The notes under the pieces: generated by a model
What the model was told of the DNA's origin: nothing
Database searches by the model: none
Seen by the model: only the letters and a program-made list of their open reading frames with translations
In this document: positions 45,901 to 56,883 of the stretch, piece after piece
Numbering within the stretch: position 1 is the first letter of the stretch
How the letters are laid out: every line of letters begins with the position of its first letter
Assembly (NCBI GenBank): GCA_006384855.1
Contig: VCJN01002344.1
Span: 1-64,000 of the forward strand
Direction of reading: 5' to 3'
DNA from: Tetraselmis striata
Lineage: Eukaryota > Chlorophyta > Chlorodendrophyceae > Chlorodendrales > Chlorodendraceae
Length of the DNA stretch: 64,000 bases
Program-made: the position numbers and the translations under genes

Positions 45901-47333
45901 TACCCATCCGCACCCGACGATGCCCTGAAGAAGCTGTTCAGGGAGCACTTCCACCCGAAACTGCCGATCGAGGCGTGCTACGACTGCAACAAGTTCCGCA
46001 CGTGAGTGTCACTGCCATCCCGCTGGCTGTGCACACATGAATCACGCGAGCAGTTCTCGGTCCTTGGGGCGCCGGCACGACGCATTGACCTCACTGAGAA
46101 ATGCCCGTCCACCCTGTTTTGTCCACAGGGAACGTTTCTACAATGAGGAGATGGACATGTTTTTGACGTAAGTGAAGAAACCCACCCCGCAAGGCCTCGC
46201 TCGCCACAAACACACGCGATTTCCCATTCAGACCCCAAAATAACACATATAAACCGAGTTCATAAGATTGCATGTAGTGATTCCTTGCAATGACGTGCCC
46301 GCTGGCGGATTGGCTTCTCTTTAGGCCGAAGAAACGCGCACTTGAGGCGCTGTACTCCCGGTACAGGCTGCCCCCCAGGGGTGGCGGCCTGCGACCCAAG
46401 CAGATGATGATGATTGACTGGCTCACGCTGTGCTCCGACTGCGGGCTCTACTCCGGGGTGAGCAGCCATGTTCACTGCTGGATGCCATTCTCCTGCCTGT
46501 GTCGTATGCATGTGCACATGTACGTGTGTTTGGTGGGGAAGGGGGGGGGGGGGGGGGACTCACCCCGCATGACCCTGTGTCTGCAGCATTTCACGGAGCG
46601 CACCGCCAGGATGTGCTTCGCCTATGCCAAGCCAACCATGGCCCAGGAGTTTGCGGACATCAACAAGTACATGTCGATGACTGTATTTGACTTCATGGAG
46701 GCCCTGGCACACAGTGCGCCCCCCCCCCCCCCCCCTCCCTCTTGCCCTTACGTCTATCCTGCAAGTGATGCTAACCGATCAGTCAAGAGGATCTCACACC
46801 GCCGGCTGCATGGCTACTCTTGTGGTTGCAGTGGCGGACATGATTGACCTCCCAACCAAGGAGGATCTCAACATGAACGGCTACAACAACGTTCTGGAGT
46901 ACCACCAGCAAGTGACCATGGACCCCACGCTGGTGAGCCCTGCCGCACACCATTTCCCCCCAAACCCCGTCAAAATAGTAAAATGAACCTTGCTCTTACG
47001 CCCACCTCTGCAATCCGCCAGGCGCTGGATCTGCGTGAAAGTGTGCACTTCCGCGCCCCCAAGACGAGGCCACTGACCGAGAAGATGGAATGTCTCATCG
47101 ACTTGCTATTCCGGTGCGGAATCCCCCCCCCCCCCCCCCCCCCCCGCCGTACACACAAAGGGTCCCACCATGTAGCTCTGCCTCTACGTAACTGCCATGT
47201 GCTGACTGGAGGGAGTGCTACGGCGCCGGTGGCACACAGGAAGCTGGACTATGTGGACACCGAGATGTACAAATTCACCGAGGCAGGCTTCATTAAGAAA
47301 ATGGGACAGATCGATCGGGCGTTGGGGCCCTGA
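31891..47333 (+). CDS. Very large multi-exon armadillo-like protein, possibly ciliary
   Basis: About 47 exons join in consistent phase, for roughly 2,650 residues. Examples: 31891-31983, 32087-32245, 32362-32489, 32636-32949, 33070-33235, 33557-33770, 33858-34125, 34291-34532, 35801-36079, 36861-37409, 40445-40703, 42772-43076, 43274-43389, 45604-46001, last 47240-47333 (TGA). The N-terminal part has helical repeats of armadillo type (MRKQLCENGAVPALLKCL, CAVAAIGNLGSHAVEEAD). The middle is acidic and disordered (AEEEGEGRDAERREEA). A Ser/Lys-rich basic tract (KSPSKKNAKLTKSLSK) follows. The C-terminal part has an EF-hand-like or calponin-like helical region (WELISKMYRYYSC, GRFQFIEALCRLATAKY). 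No signal peptide or membrane span. A ciliary role is guessed from style and length only. The join near 37,750-37,850 (exons 16/17) is unresolved, and exon 19/20 borders are approximate. Confidence 0.75.
34914..35064 (+). repeat. Intronic poly-C, (CA)n and AGGCAC hexamer array
   Basis: Eleven bases after the 5' splice site at 34903 comes a C run, then CA repeats, then about ten copies of AGGCAC, then CA repeats again, all within one intron. Confidence 0.85.
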
Positions 47334-47522
47334 GCTGCTTGCAGGGGTCGGGGAGGCTACATTCTTGGCACGGCGCTGCTTCAGAGGGGATGCCCTGTGC
47401 TAACTCGCGCGATGCACTTGCAGCTCGGGCTTCCAGGCCCTGCATGGGACCATGATGGTTCGGCAGGCGCTGCAGCCGATCTGTTTATTCGCTTTCTTTA
47501 CATACTCCTTCAGATACTCGTG

Positions 47523-47527
47523 TGTAA
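47523..47527 (+). terminator. Candidate poly(A) signal TGTAA of the large gene
   Basis: TGTAA about 190 bases past the stop at 47333; a second TGTAA is at 47651. Both fit the chlorophyte signal; which one is used cannot be told. Confidence 0.4.
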
Positions 47528-47901
47528 TTCTAATTGGAGGGCCCATGCGACGCGGCGCCCCGTTGGGGAAAAATTACCCCTTTCAGCACATGAATAAGTG
47601 GCCCGAGTGTTGGGTTCCAGCCCCCTACTACGAGCCTGCAATCTTGCTGCTGTAAGGAAGGGCTGCAGAGGGCAGGGAGCTGCCCCGGTGCTGGATAGTC
47701 GGAGTAGCACCGGCGCGGGCCACACAACTATGTCGCTCCCCGCTATCTATGGTGCCAGTAGGCAGTAGGTAGGAAAACCGTGCCCTACACGCGTGTATGT
47801 ATCACATATGTATCTGCATATCACTTAGCAGTACACACACAGGTGCTCGCGCGTCTGAGGCGATTCCCCACGCCTATTTTCGCCCCTGCCTCGAACGACG
47901 T

Positions 47902-48378
47902 TCAGCCCTGCTTCTCCCCCTGAAGCATGTGGTTCAGCTGTTCCAGAGCCATCTCGAGCACCAACCCTTCGGTCAATTGGCTTCCATCCCGCTGCGAGAA
48001 ATGCTCCTGCGCGCTGTAAAGGAGGTAGAGTGCCCGGGAAGAGAGGCCGAGGTTGTGGATCGCCGCCTGGCTGAGCGATATCTCCCCGCAGCGCGTGTGG
48101 CCCTTCAGGCTTGCCCCGTCCAGCCACTGGTCTCGAGTGCCGGCGGACCTCCGCCGCACGCAGGGCTCCGTTTCTGTGGCTCCCGTGTGCGTGCCCTTGC
48201 CGCCCTGGATCTCAAACCGGCGGTTCGAGCCAGCTTGCCCCAGCCGGGCCGAGCTGGCGACGTAGGACAGGGCCGACACCACGCCCGCCCAGAGGCAAAC
48301 CACCAGCGCGGGAATCACTATGCACTGCAGCAACAACGACGCGGCCGCAGTAGACGACATCTCAGCCTCGTGTGCCAT
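47902..48378 (-). CDS. Hypothetical single-exon membrane-anchored protein
   Basis: A 158-residue frame. The N-terminus (MAHEAEMSSTAAASLLLQCI, then VIPALVVCLWAGVVSALSYV) gives one strong membrane segment at residues ~12-42, followed by a basic/polar middle and a helical C-terminus (RALYLLYSAQEHF, LVLEMALEQLNHMLQ). Met 7 is an alternative start. It could be a signal anchor of the ER or an organelle membrane. No family recognised. It converges on the large plus-strand gene (3' ends about 570 bases apart; nothing else seen between), and its upstream side is a retroelement-rich region. The sequence text is protein-like throughout, but no second line of evidence supports it. Confidence 0.45.
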   Translation of the reverse strand: MAHEAEMSSTAAASLLLQCIVIPALVVCLWAGVVSALSYVASSARLGQAGSNRRFEIQGGKGTHTGATETEPCVRRRSAGTRDQWLDGASLKGHTRCGEISLSQAAIHNLGLSSRALYLLYSAQEHFSQRDGSQLTEGLVLEMALEQLNHMLQGEKQG

Positions 48379-48572
48379 CTTTCTGTCCGCTCAATATTTG
48401 CTGCGAAGTCTCCTCGGCAAGTTGACAACTACCGCTGTGTGGTAACTTGAGCGGCGGCCTGCCTGCCTCCGTGCCGCATGGGTCCGGGCGGGCGGAGGGC
48501 ATGTGGAATAACCACAAAGGCGTCTTTCGCGGATGTGGCGAACGAACGACGTGATAGTTCACTTATGTAGCG

Positions 48573-48678
48573 ACTATCCTGCATAAATGCTTAAATGTAG
48601 GCTCTTTCCTCCCCCAGTACTTTGCGCGCATTCTCTGGACGCTCTCCCTGTATAACCAAACAGTTTACTATCCTGCAT
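48573..48678 (+). mobile_element. 82-bp insertion flanked by 12-bp target duplication
   Basis: ACTATCCTGCAT is present at 48573-48584 and 48667-48678. The 82 bases between end GGACGCTCTCCCTGTATAAC plus about ten more, the same 3' end as the 32-bp insertion at 31068-31099. The shared 3' end, differing 5' length and private target duplications are the marks of 5'-truncated target-primed retroposition. Confidence 0.65.
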
Positions 48679-48877
48679 GTGGAATTGAGCAGCATATGCG
48701 CTGTTGCGCGGTCATTACTGTTTTGCACTCAGCGATTCATATCAGGGTACTGTATTGCGTACCTGGGTACGGGTAGCAATCGTTAGAACGAGGGCCGACG
48801 CGTGCCCTGTCTATACCGTCGACCTATCTACTGAGATGTGTTTTACATGGGCTAGCAGCAGTCGACCTATCTACTGG

Positions 48878-51800
48878 TGTGACCAGCGTTCCTGGTACCA
48901 TACCAGTACCAGAGACCCACCGGCCCCACCCACCCAGCGGCCCCGGAGGCGCTGCGGGGCCGTGTGTCGCCATGCCTCACCCGCCGCCCAGATCGCGTAG
49001 CTGCCCTCAACCCCCTCCCACGCGACGTCACCGTTATGCCCGGGCTGTGGCGGGTCGCTTGTATCCGGCGGGGCGCCGCGCGATGTCTGCGCCTTCCGCC
49101 GATGGTGCGGCAGAACGCGCCGTTGACCCCGGGTCGCCGCCGCCCCCCAGTACATCGTCCAGTATATCAGGCAGCCCCGGCGCATCGCGTGCGGCGGGAG
49201 CGTCGCCCGCGGCAACACCGTCCACCGCCAGTGCACCCGACGCCACCCAGCCAAGGCCGAGCCCGCCCGCGACTGCCGTCCCGCCGGCTCCCACGTACGC
49301 CCAGGCGGTGAGCCGGTCGTCGAGTCCCGAGTCCGCGACGGGCGCGGCAGGTACGACCGGCGCGCGCGCTGCCTCGCCTGTGTCGTCGCCTCGCCGCAGT
49401 ACTTTCAGCAGTATTTCGGGGCCCGGCGCGTCACAGCGCGATCACGATGGCGCTCCGACCGGCCAGGAAGTCTCCGAGCGGCCCCAGCCGCGGCCGCGCG
49501 GCGGCAACCGCGGCATAGCGCTCACCGGCCTCGACGCTCTCGCCCGCCTGCATTCCAGGCTACACGACAGCGGGCCGGCGCTGCGGGGCGTAGCACCGGC
49601 AGCGGCTTGGACAGTCGCCGACGCGCTTTCAGTCGCTGGCGTCGCCGCGGGCGCCGCGTGGGCGCCGAGGATTGACGCCGCAGCCAGGTCGCTCCAGCCC
49701 GCCCGCGTCAGGCACCACCCGGCCGATGTGCTGGCTTTCACCGAGGTCGCCGCCGCGTGGCTAGCCAAGGCGCGCGCCGTGTTGGCCGAGCGGCACCGCC
49801 GTCGGGGGGCGCGCCGCGCCGGTGGAGCTGGACAATCGTCGGTGCTGCCGTCGCCCGCACTGCCGTCCGTCGCTGCGTTCCGGGGCGTCGCAGCGCCCCC
49901 GGTTGTTGCCCCCACGCCGCCAGAGGTGGGTGCACCGGCCGGCCACCCCGGTAGCCAGGCCTCACGGGCTCGGTATCCGCCCCCCCCTACTCGCCCATCT
50001 CCAGCCGGCGACGGGGTGGGGTGGGGCGCGGTGGACCACCTCTCCGACGTGGACATGGTGCACATGCCGGCGGAGATGTCCATGGAGACGGCGGTGCCGA
50101 TTGACTTTCAAGAAGCGTGGGCAGAGGCACAACGCTGCGTGAATGAGCGGGTGGTGGCGGCGATGGAGGCCAATGACCCCGTGGTGTTGGATAGGGCGCT
50201 TAAGTGGAAGTACCTGTTGCCGCAATTGTTGCTTAGGGCCCCGAGCCGAGGCGGACGGCGGCGGCTGCAAGCCTTGGCGTGGCGCTTCCGCGCTTTCGCG
50301 GAGAGGCGCATGACCGAACTCGTGCGCTCATGGGACGACGCGCGCACTGAGGCGTTCTACGCCGGACATGCCCGCCAGCGTCGGACGGACGCCGATCTCT
50401 TTGCGGCGCTGCTCGTGGGCACCGCAGACACCGTTGTGGCGTTGGTGGAGGACGGAGAGCTCTCCCGAGCGGCGGGCCGACTATCTTCTAAGGCAACTCA
50501 AGCAGCACGTGGCGGCGGGGCCCTCAGGCATGCGCAACGAGTATCTCCGCTGCTTGGTGGGCGAATACGCCCCGGCGTCCGGGCCCGCGGCAGTCCGCGC
50601 CATGTCGGAGGTTGCCTCCATGTACCTCCAAGGCCGCCTGCCCGGGTGGTTCAACCGGCTCTTCGCCTCTGCTAGGCTCGTGGCACCTGTCAAGAAGCTA
50701 GGCGAGGGGAGGGCCCCGGACGTGCGGCCTGTGGCAGTCGGGGAGGCGGAGCGGCGCGCAGCGGAGCGGGCAGTGGTTGACAACATGAAGGAGGCATACG
50801 TGTCGGTGCTCGCTCCATCTCAGCTCGGCGTTGGCATTCCCGCGGGCGACTCTGTGCTCATCCACGGCGTCCGGCTCATCGCCGAGAAGCTTGGCCCACG
50901 TGCCGTCATCGTCCACACAGACCTTCGCAACGCTTACAACGAAGCATGGCGCCGCACCATCATCCAGCGCCACATCGATTGCTCTCCACTACACCCTGTC
51001 ATCCCCGCGCTCCTAGCCTCCCTCTCCACGGACTCGTATCTGGTCGTGGACGACCGGTCCGCCCCTCTGCGGTCGGAGGACGGCGTGCAACAGGGCGCAC
51101 CTTTGGCCACGACTTCCTTTTGCGTCGCGATTCACCCCGAGGTGCAACAGTGTGATACCACGTTGGAGGTCAATGATGGGGCGGCGCGCTTCAACGCCGA
51201 CGATGGAATTTTGGTGGGCCTTCCGGAGCACGTTTGGCCGGCTCTTCACGCCTTCCGCACGTCCATCAAGGCGTCCGTGGGGCTTGAGGTGCGCTTCGAC
51301 AAGATGCAGGCGTACAGCGCAGACATGGAGGCGGCGCGGCGTGAGGCTCCGGCCGACATCGAGTGGCCAGAGCTAGATGGCCATCACGGCATCGCGGTCC
51401 TCAACGTGCCGCTCGGATCGCCAGAGTATGTGCAGGCGTACATGCGCGGCAAGGCGGAGGAGCTACGAGAGGAGGTGGACGCTAGCCTGAGCAAGCTTCT
51501 GTCTGCCAAGCCCAGCCGTCGGTACACCCACGCCTTGCATCACCACGCATGGGCCCTGCTCAAGCATTGCATGCAACACAAGGCGGGGTATTGGCTCCGC
51601 AATTGTCTTCCGTCCGAGGTGGAGGCCTTTGCGGAGGCGGTGGATGCCACCATCCTCGCGGCGGTCGAACGGGTGCTAGGGGTCTCTTTTGATCCCTCCA
51701 CGTACGGCACCGACACCAATCCGGTGGTCACCGATTTCTTGGCGGAGCTTTTGCACGACCCCGACCCCATGGCAGCGGAGGTGGCTACCTTGAGCGAGGA

Positions 51801-53398
51801 TGCAGTGGCCAGGGCGCGCAGCAGGCTTCACCTCCCCACTCGATTGAAGGGAGCTGGCATCCGCCGCATGGCTACCGTTCGTGATGCCGCCTTCATCGGC
51901 TGCATGAACGCCATCCTCCCAAGGTTCCTGACTAGGAACTCCGGCACCAACACCCCCACCCCTGGTTTCTTCGACCCACAGCTCGGGTCCGTACTTGGCC
52001 GAGGCAGCTTCAACGCAAATTCTTCCGCCCGCCAGTATGACCACTTCCTCAACGATGCTCATGGGTCGGACAGCTACGCCGCGGAGATGCGCGAGGCGTG
52101 GGGCCGCCTCCAAGCGGCTACTGCTGGCCATCTCGGCGACGCAGATGCACGCCAGATGGAGCGGGAAGTGGAGGCTGCGTCGGGCTCGCAAAAGGAGCTG
52201 ACGGCATTTCTAGACCAGGCCAACAACTCCCGGCTTCGAAATGAGGTGTGCGCTCTCCCTGCCACATGTAGGGAACGGATCTTGTTCAACCAGCTCGACG
52301 CGGCGTCAGGCATGTGGACAGTGGCCATCCCCACCGCGCGGACAGCCATGACTCCGCATGAGCTGCGAGAGGTCGCTGCCGGGTACTTCTTTCTGCCTAG
52401 CCCGTGCTTGGCCCCGGTGGTTGGGTGCCAGATTATTCTGCCCTCGACGGAGCACAACCCCGTCATTGTTGATCTATACGGCGACGCGCTCATGAACCTC
52501 CCGGCGCCTGGAGACGCTCACTGGCGTGTACAGCACGACGCTATCGCAGATGCCTTCCGCGATCACTGTGTTCACGACCTAGGTATCGCGGTACGGCGGG
52601 AGGTGGATGACTTGTTCCAGCAGGCAGTGCCTCTCGGCAACACCGTACCCCGGGATGAACTCAAGGACCTAGTGCCGGACGCAGAGCTCTCCCTTCCGGC
52701 GTTCAACGTCGTGACCGGGAGCTATGATCCCCGGAGCTTGAAGTCCACGCTGCTAGAGTTCAAGACTATGCGGTACGGGGTCAAGTACACTTCAGTGCCC
52801 CGGGCCACAGCTGTGGATCGGTTTGAGCGCTCCCTGTTGGGCGACATACAACGGGGGTTGGCTGCGCGGGACGCGGCGTGGCACAACACGGAGCCCGGAC
52901 AGAAGGGTCCTCTTCGAGACATCCTGGATATGTCGGAGTACACGGGCATGGTCTTCGGCACAGTGGGTGAGGTGAGCAAGGGGGTGCACCGCACAGTGCG
53001 TGGTATCGCATGCTTGGCTGCGGACCGGGGTGCCCTCTCATCGCGGGGCACTCGGTGCATCACCCGGGCTCACCAGGAGGCCTTGCTCGCAAGAGATTTC
53101 CTCGGGGTCCTGAGCTTGGTGGCCGCTCGAGAGCGTGCTCGCTGCCTCATCAGACGGCGCAGATTCGTCTCCCATCCCGTTGCTGAAGCTGCACAGCACG
53201 TCCGAGGATCACCTACACACACACGTGCTCGCGTGGCCCAAACTCTGAACCGTGTGCGCATCACTCATCCATCCCGCCTTATGCGGGATGCGGGCCGCTT
53301 TTAGGCGGCTTGCTGTGTTGATTTTCTAATTCTGGGGAACTGCCCTTTTTGTAATTCACACCAGTACCAGTACCAGTAGATGTGACAGCGTTCCTGGT
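48878..53398 (+). mobile_element. Nearly intact non-LTR-like retroelement (RT plus PD-(D/E)XK)
   Basis: The element is bounded by TGTGACCAGCGTTCCTGGT (48878-48896) and TGTGACAGCGTTCCTGGT (53381-53398), near-identical direct repeats suggesting a target-site duplication with one base difference. The 3' tail before the right repeat is CAGTAC repeats (about 53,360-53,378). It contains the RT frames described separately. Confidence 0.6.
49083..53304 (+). CDS. Reverse transcriptase with C-terminal PD-(D/E)XK endonuclease (one frame change)
   Basis: Sense runs in one frame from ATG 49083 (open from 48879) to about 50,500 and then in the frame ending TAG 53302-53304, about 1,400 residues in all. The N-terminal ~330 residues are Pro/Ala/Ser-rich, then helical (MTELVRSWDDARTEAFYAGH, TADTVVALVEDGELSRAAGR). 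After the shift comes AAGPSGMRNEYLRCLVG, then RT motif A DLRNAYNE (50,920), motif B GVQQGAPLATTSF (51,082) and motif C FNADDGILVG (51,190). The C-terminal domain has VPDAELSL (52,670) and LLEFKTMRYG (52,749), i.e. PD...E-x-K, the restriction-like nuclease used to nick target DNA. The frame change may be a mutation or programmed shifting. Close kin of the fossil at 20,913-25,392. Confidence 0.75.
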
Positions 53399-54321
53399 GA
53401 TTGATCCTCCAAGTGAGGGTCGCCTTGGTGAAGTCCGTGAGCGTTCCCCTGAGTACTACGATTCCATGTTCCGCGTTGCCGCTTGCCGCCCATTTGGCCT
53501 TCCGGCGGCTCTTGTCCTCTCCCTTGGCGAGCCTCGCCCTTGCGCTTTTTGCTCCTTCTCGGTACAAGGCATCCTGGCCCGTTTTGAGGAAGTTGGCGTG
53601 GAATTCACTCCTTATTCAGCTTGGGCGGTGGCGTACACTGATCACGTGGCACGTTGCTTTGGGGGCGACTCCAATCACGCCGCACATGAGTGGGCGGCAC
53701 ATGGCCTTTCCGACGTTTGCCACGACGTTAAGTCCGCCCTTGGCGTGGGTGTCCAGATCCTTACAGACCCGTCGGCGGGTGCTTGTTTCTCTTCCGAAGG
53801 GCAGCGACGGCCGGCCGGCCAATGGTGGTACTAGTATCCGTGGGTATCCTATGGTGGTATCCGCGGGAACACGGTTGCTGTCGATACCACCATTGCCCCT
53901 ATCCTCGGCGTGTCAAGCTCGGATCCAACTTACGACTACTGCATTGCGGGCCGCAGAGCGCCACAAAATCCAAAAGTATGACGAGGGTGTCCGAAACGCC
54001 GTCGGCATGCTTCGCGTCGTTCCTTTCGCCGTTTCCGAGTTCAGCTCGATGGCCCCGGACGCTGAGGCCTGCTTGGTGGAGCTCGCGAAAGCTATCCACA
54101 CACACATTGGCAAAAAAAACGGCCGGCTCTTGTCTGCGTGGCGCGGCCGTTTCTCCTTACTTGCTCATATCAACATGGCACAGCATGCATACAACGTTCT
54201 TGGCGGGGTCGCGGCCGCGCGCGCGGCACGTGATGGTGCTCCTGCGCCGGCGTCGCGTCGCTCGTCGGCATGTGTTGCTATGACCCGGGTCATTGGTTGC
54301 AAGCGTACTCACCGCGGCTGA
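53399..54321 (+). pseudogene. Older RT-endonuclease element, C-terminal remnant
   Basis: Sense is split over two plus frames. The first (53382-53834) has CAFCSFSVQGIL, YTDHVARCFGGDSNHAAHEW and DVKSALGVGVQ, a Cys/His pattern often placed before the nuclease in this element type. The second (from about 53,930) has AAERHKIQKYDEGV and RVVPFAVSEFSSMAPDAEA, corresponding to the post-catalytic E-x2-K-x2-Y and PF-V words of the nuclease domain. It lies directly right of the intact element and on the same strand, so it is either the interrupted host copy or an adjacent one. The catalytic PD...E-x-K centre is not recognisable. Confidence 0.6.
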
Positions 54322-55098
54322 TGGCCTACCCAGGGGCGGTGGTCCCCATTGGTTTCATGATCCCCTACTTTCGGTCTTTCTAGTAGTTCCTTGGCTTCAG
54401 TGCTTCCCTTGACCCTTTGGTTCCTGGCAGCTTGGCGACTTCGTGGTTCCCTTGGCTCTTCCTTGGTTCTTGGTTCCCTGGCCTCCTGCTCGACCTTGGT
54501 TTCAGGCGTTTGTCTCTCTTTTGCTGGCAACCTTTCATAGTTGCTGTTAGTTTCGTTTGTAGTGCGCATATTTCAAAGCCCTGTGAAAGCCCTGATGTAA
54601 TAATCAAAATTTTTAAAGCCCTGATGTTAAAAATATACTGGTACCGCTACTGGAACCCCGCGCTTAGTTTTTTCCTACTCCGCCCCCGCGGCCCGCGCTG
54701 GACGAAATACATAGCTCTACACATAATCCTTAGTACATCTCGTATACATAGTATATCCTGCTGCTAGTATTCCTGCATGCTAGTTAGTACTTTGCCGCGC
54801 AGGGAAGGATGTATTGTTTGATGTCGATGTTGTTCGGTACGATTCGGTATGGTGCCGACGTGTCGCAGTTGGTTTCCAGCGATTTATACAGGTACCGGTA
54901 CCTGTAGTCCCTATTTTGTGAGGGTCGCGATCGCTTGAAAACCGGAACAGGGGAGCGGATCGGAGCAGGCAACATCGGTTTATTGATATAGTAGCCGTAC
55001 CTGTAGCCCGTGCAGAACCCCACTACTCCCCCCCCCCCCCCCCCCCCCCTCCCCCCCCCCCCCCCCTACCCGCCGCAGCAACAGGCGCGCGAGTTCCA
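54322..55098. other. Non-coding flank with low-complexity tracts
   Basis: Contains a TTCC/TTGG-rich low-complexity stretch (about 54,380-54,520), several short GGTACCGGTACC-type palindromes near 54,890 and C runs at 55,028-55,066 broken by one T. No gene seen. Confidence 0.5.
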
Positions 55099-55104
55099 GT
55101 GACA

Positions 55105-55443
55105 ATGGTTCGTCTAGCTTTCGCAGCCTACCTCGCAGTCTTCCTACTGCTACAGATCAGTGACGACGGTCTGCGCTTGTCTGTCTTTTGGGGCAACGGT
55201 TCCTCGTACGTCCCCTGGCACAGGGCGGGGCCTACATGCGCGTCGGCGCAGTTTGCCAGCTATTCCGCGTTCACCCCAGAGGATGGCAAGTGCGGTGACC
55301 TTGGACCTTGGACCGAGGTATGGAAGTCAGAGACTGTAACCGCCATGTCTGCTTTCTTGTATCCTGGTGCCGTCGTTCACCAACCCAACCCCGACATATG
55401 GTGGGTGGTGCACGGGTTCGCATCTAAAGTGCAGGTATTATAG
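55105..55443 (+). CDS. Possible secreted-protein first exon
   Basis: From ATG 55105, MVRLAFAAYLAVFLLLQISD has a positive start, hydrophobic core and likely cleavage, i.e. a signal peptide. It is followed by about 95 residues of extracellular type (WGNGSSYVPWHRAGPTCASA, CGDLGPWTEVWKSETV) with paired Cys and an N-glycosylation site (NGSS). The frame stops at TAG after SKVQVL, but CAG/GTATTA at 55,434 is a possible 5' splice site. The next exon is not found. It could be the first exon of the cyclase gene at 60,151, but the splice phases do not match (phase 0 here, phase 1 needed there). It could equally be a remnant of a separate gene. Confidence 0.4.
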   Translation: MVRLAFAAYLAVFLLLQISDDGLRLSVFWGNGSSYVPWHRAGPTCASAQFASYSAFTPEDGKCGDLGPWTEVWKSETVTAMSAFLYPGAVVHQPNPDIWWVVHGFASKVQVL

Positions 55444-56062
55444 CGATGATTACATACAGCCAGCATTTAGTGAAAAAAAAAATACGAGCACACCGCCGCG
55501 TATGCGGGCCCATGCTGTAGTAAGGATTAGCTGTCGGCCCAACATATGACCCTACCAGGATACTTCTATATCCTGGAGGTACTCGATACTTCTGGTACTT
55601 CTGGTACTTCTATATAAAATAATGAATACTCCGAAATGAACCCAGGCCATAGTATTAAAAAGAGGGGAGAATGGGACAATAAGCGCGCTAGTACTTTACT
55701 TGGTACCCTAGAATGAACCTACCCCTCTGGTGAACAGGGTGTAGGGGACCCGAATGTTCATTATATAGAGGCAGCAGTGTTGTACAAAGATTCCAAGGAT
55801 TATATTGGGCGATCCATGCCTGTGATTTATAATTACATGAGCTAGCTGTGGTAGTGATTTATCGTTACTATAATTATTTCCTATACCCTACTTGATGTCA
55901 ACGCTAATGAAGTGCTGTATTTGCCATGATAACCCCATATATCGAAAAGAAAAACATATAGCGACTAGAGCGACTACCTGTATCATCGCGACGCGTATCA
56001 GTAGTAGCAGCGGTAAGAGGTGGTAGTCGCTAACATACACCTGGTAGCAGTCGCTAACCATC

Positions 56063-56432
56063 AGGATATTTTGCGCGTCGTCAGGGGCAGCAAGCGGGTA
56101 TATCTGTCGGATTATACTCGTAGTAACGATAAATTACGGTTCATATTGCACTGGCGGTCGCTCCCGCTCGCTTCGCGTCGGGCGAGTCCGATACGCACCG
56201 GTATTACACCCGCGAGTGCAGTATCGTCCATGTATTACACAGTGCAGTCGATGTAGAGGACCTTTCTGATTGCCTTTTATTTTGGTGATTTCCGATATCG
56301 CCTTCTGCTGCTAGCTCATGTAATTATATTACACTCCCGCGAGTGCAGTATGGACTGAATTTATCGTTACTACGAGTATAATCCAACAGATATATTACTG
56401 GCTTCCTGCCCCTGACGACGCGCAAAATATCC
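56063..56432. mobile_element. Inverted-repeat element, ~74-bp arms
   Basis: 56063-56136 (AGGATATTTTGCGCGTCGTC, then the CTCGTAGTAACGATAAATTA end) is the reverse complement of 56358-56432 with a few mismatches. The 220-bp interior has CGAGTGCAGTAT twice. No coding frame. The surrounding 55,444-56,880 shows no gene. Confidence 0.65.
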
Positions 56433-56883
56433 GGACAGTCTCGTCACTACCAGTAGCGACTAGCGCTACTACTGAAAGGTGTTATGAGTAAAAGTGTAGT
56501 TCGCCCCGGGACATCGGCCGAAGCCGCCCCAGCACGTGACCTCTTGCGCCAACTGCAGTCGTAGTCTGGCATATCCCGCGTAGACCATTGCCTCATTCGA
56601 AATCCGAAGGGCTACTGCATCAACCGGGTAAACCCAGGACACGCCGGGACGATATTGCCGAAATACTTCGACCATGACTCGATGCCGGACCTCTCGTGTT
56701 CGAGACGACCGCTCAACCGCTGAAAGGTGTTGTCCTGGCAAATAAACACGTCATACGTACTGATATCAAGTATGGTTTTGGAGTGTTGTAATTGTAGTTA
56801 CGATAAATTACGGACAATAAATTACCTTTTCGGGTGATTTCATGATCGCCTTTTGCAGCTCATGTAATTATTAATACATAAAC

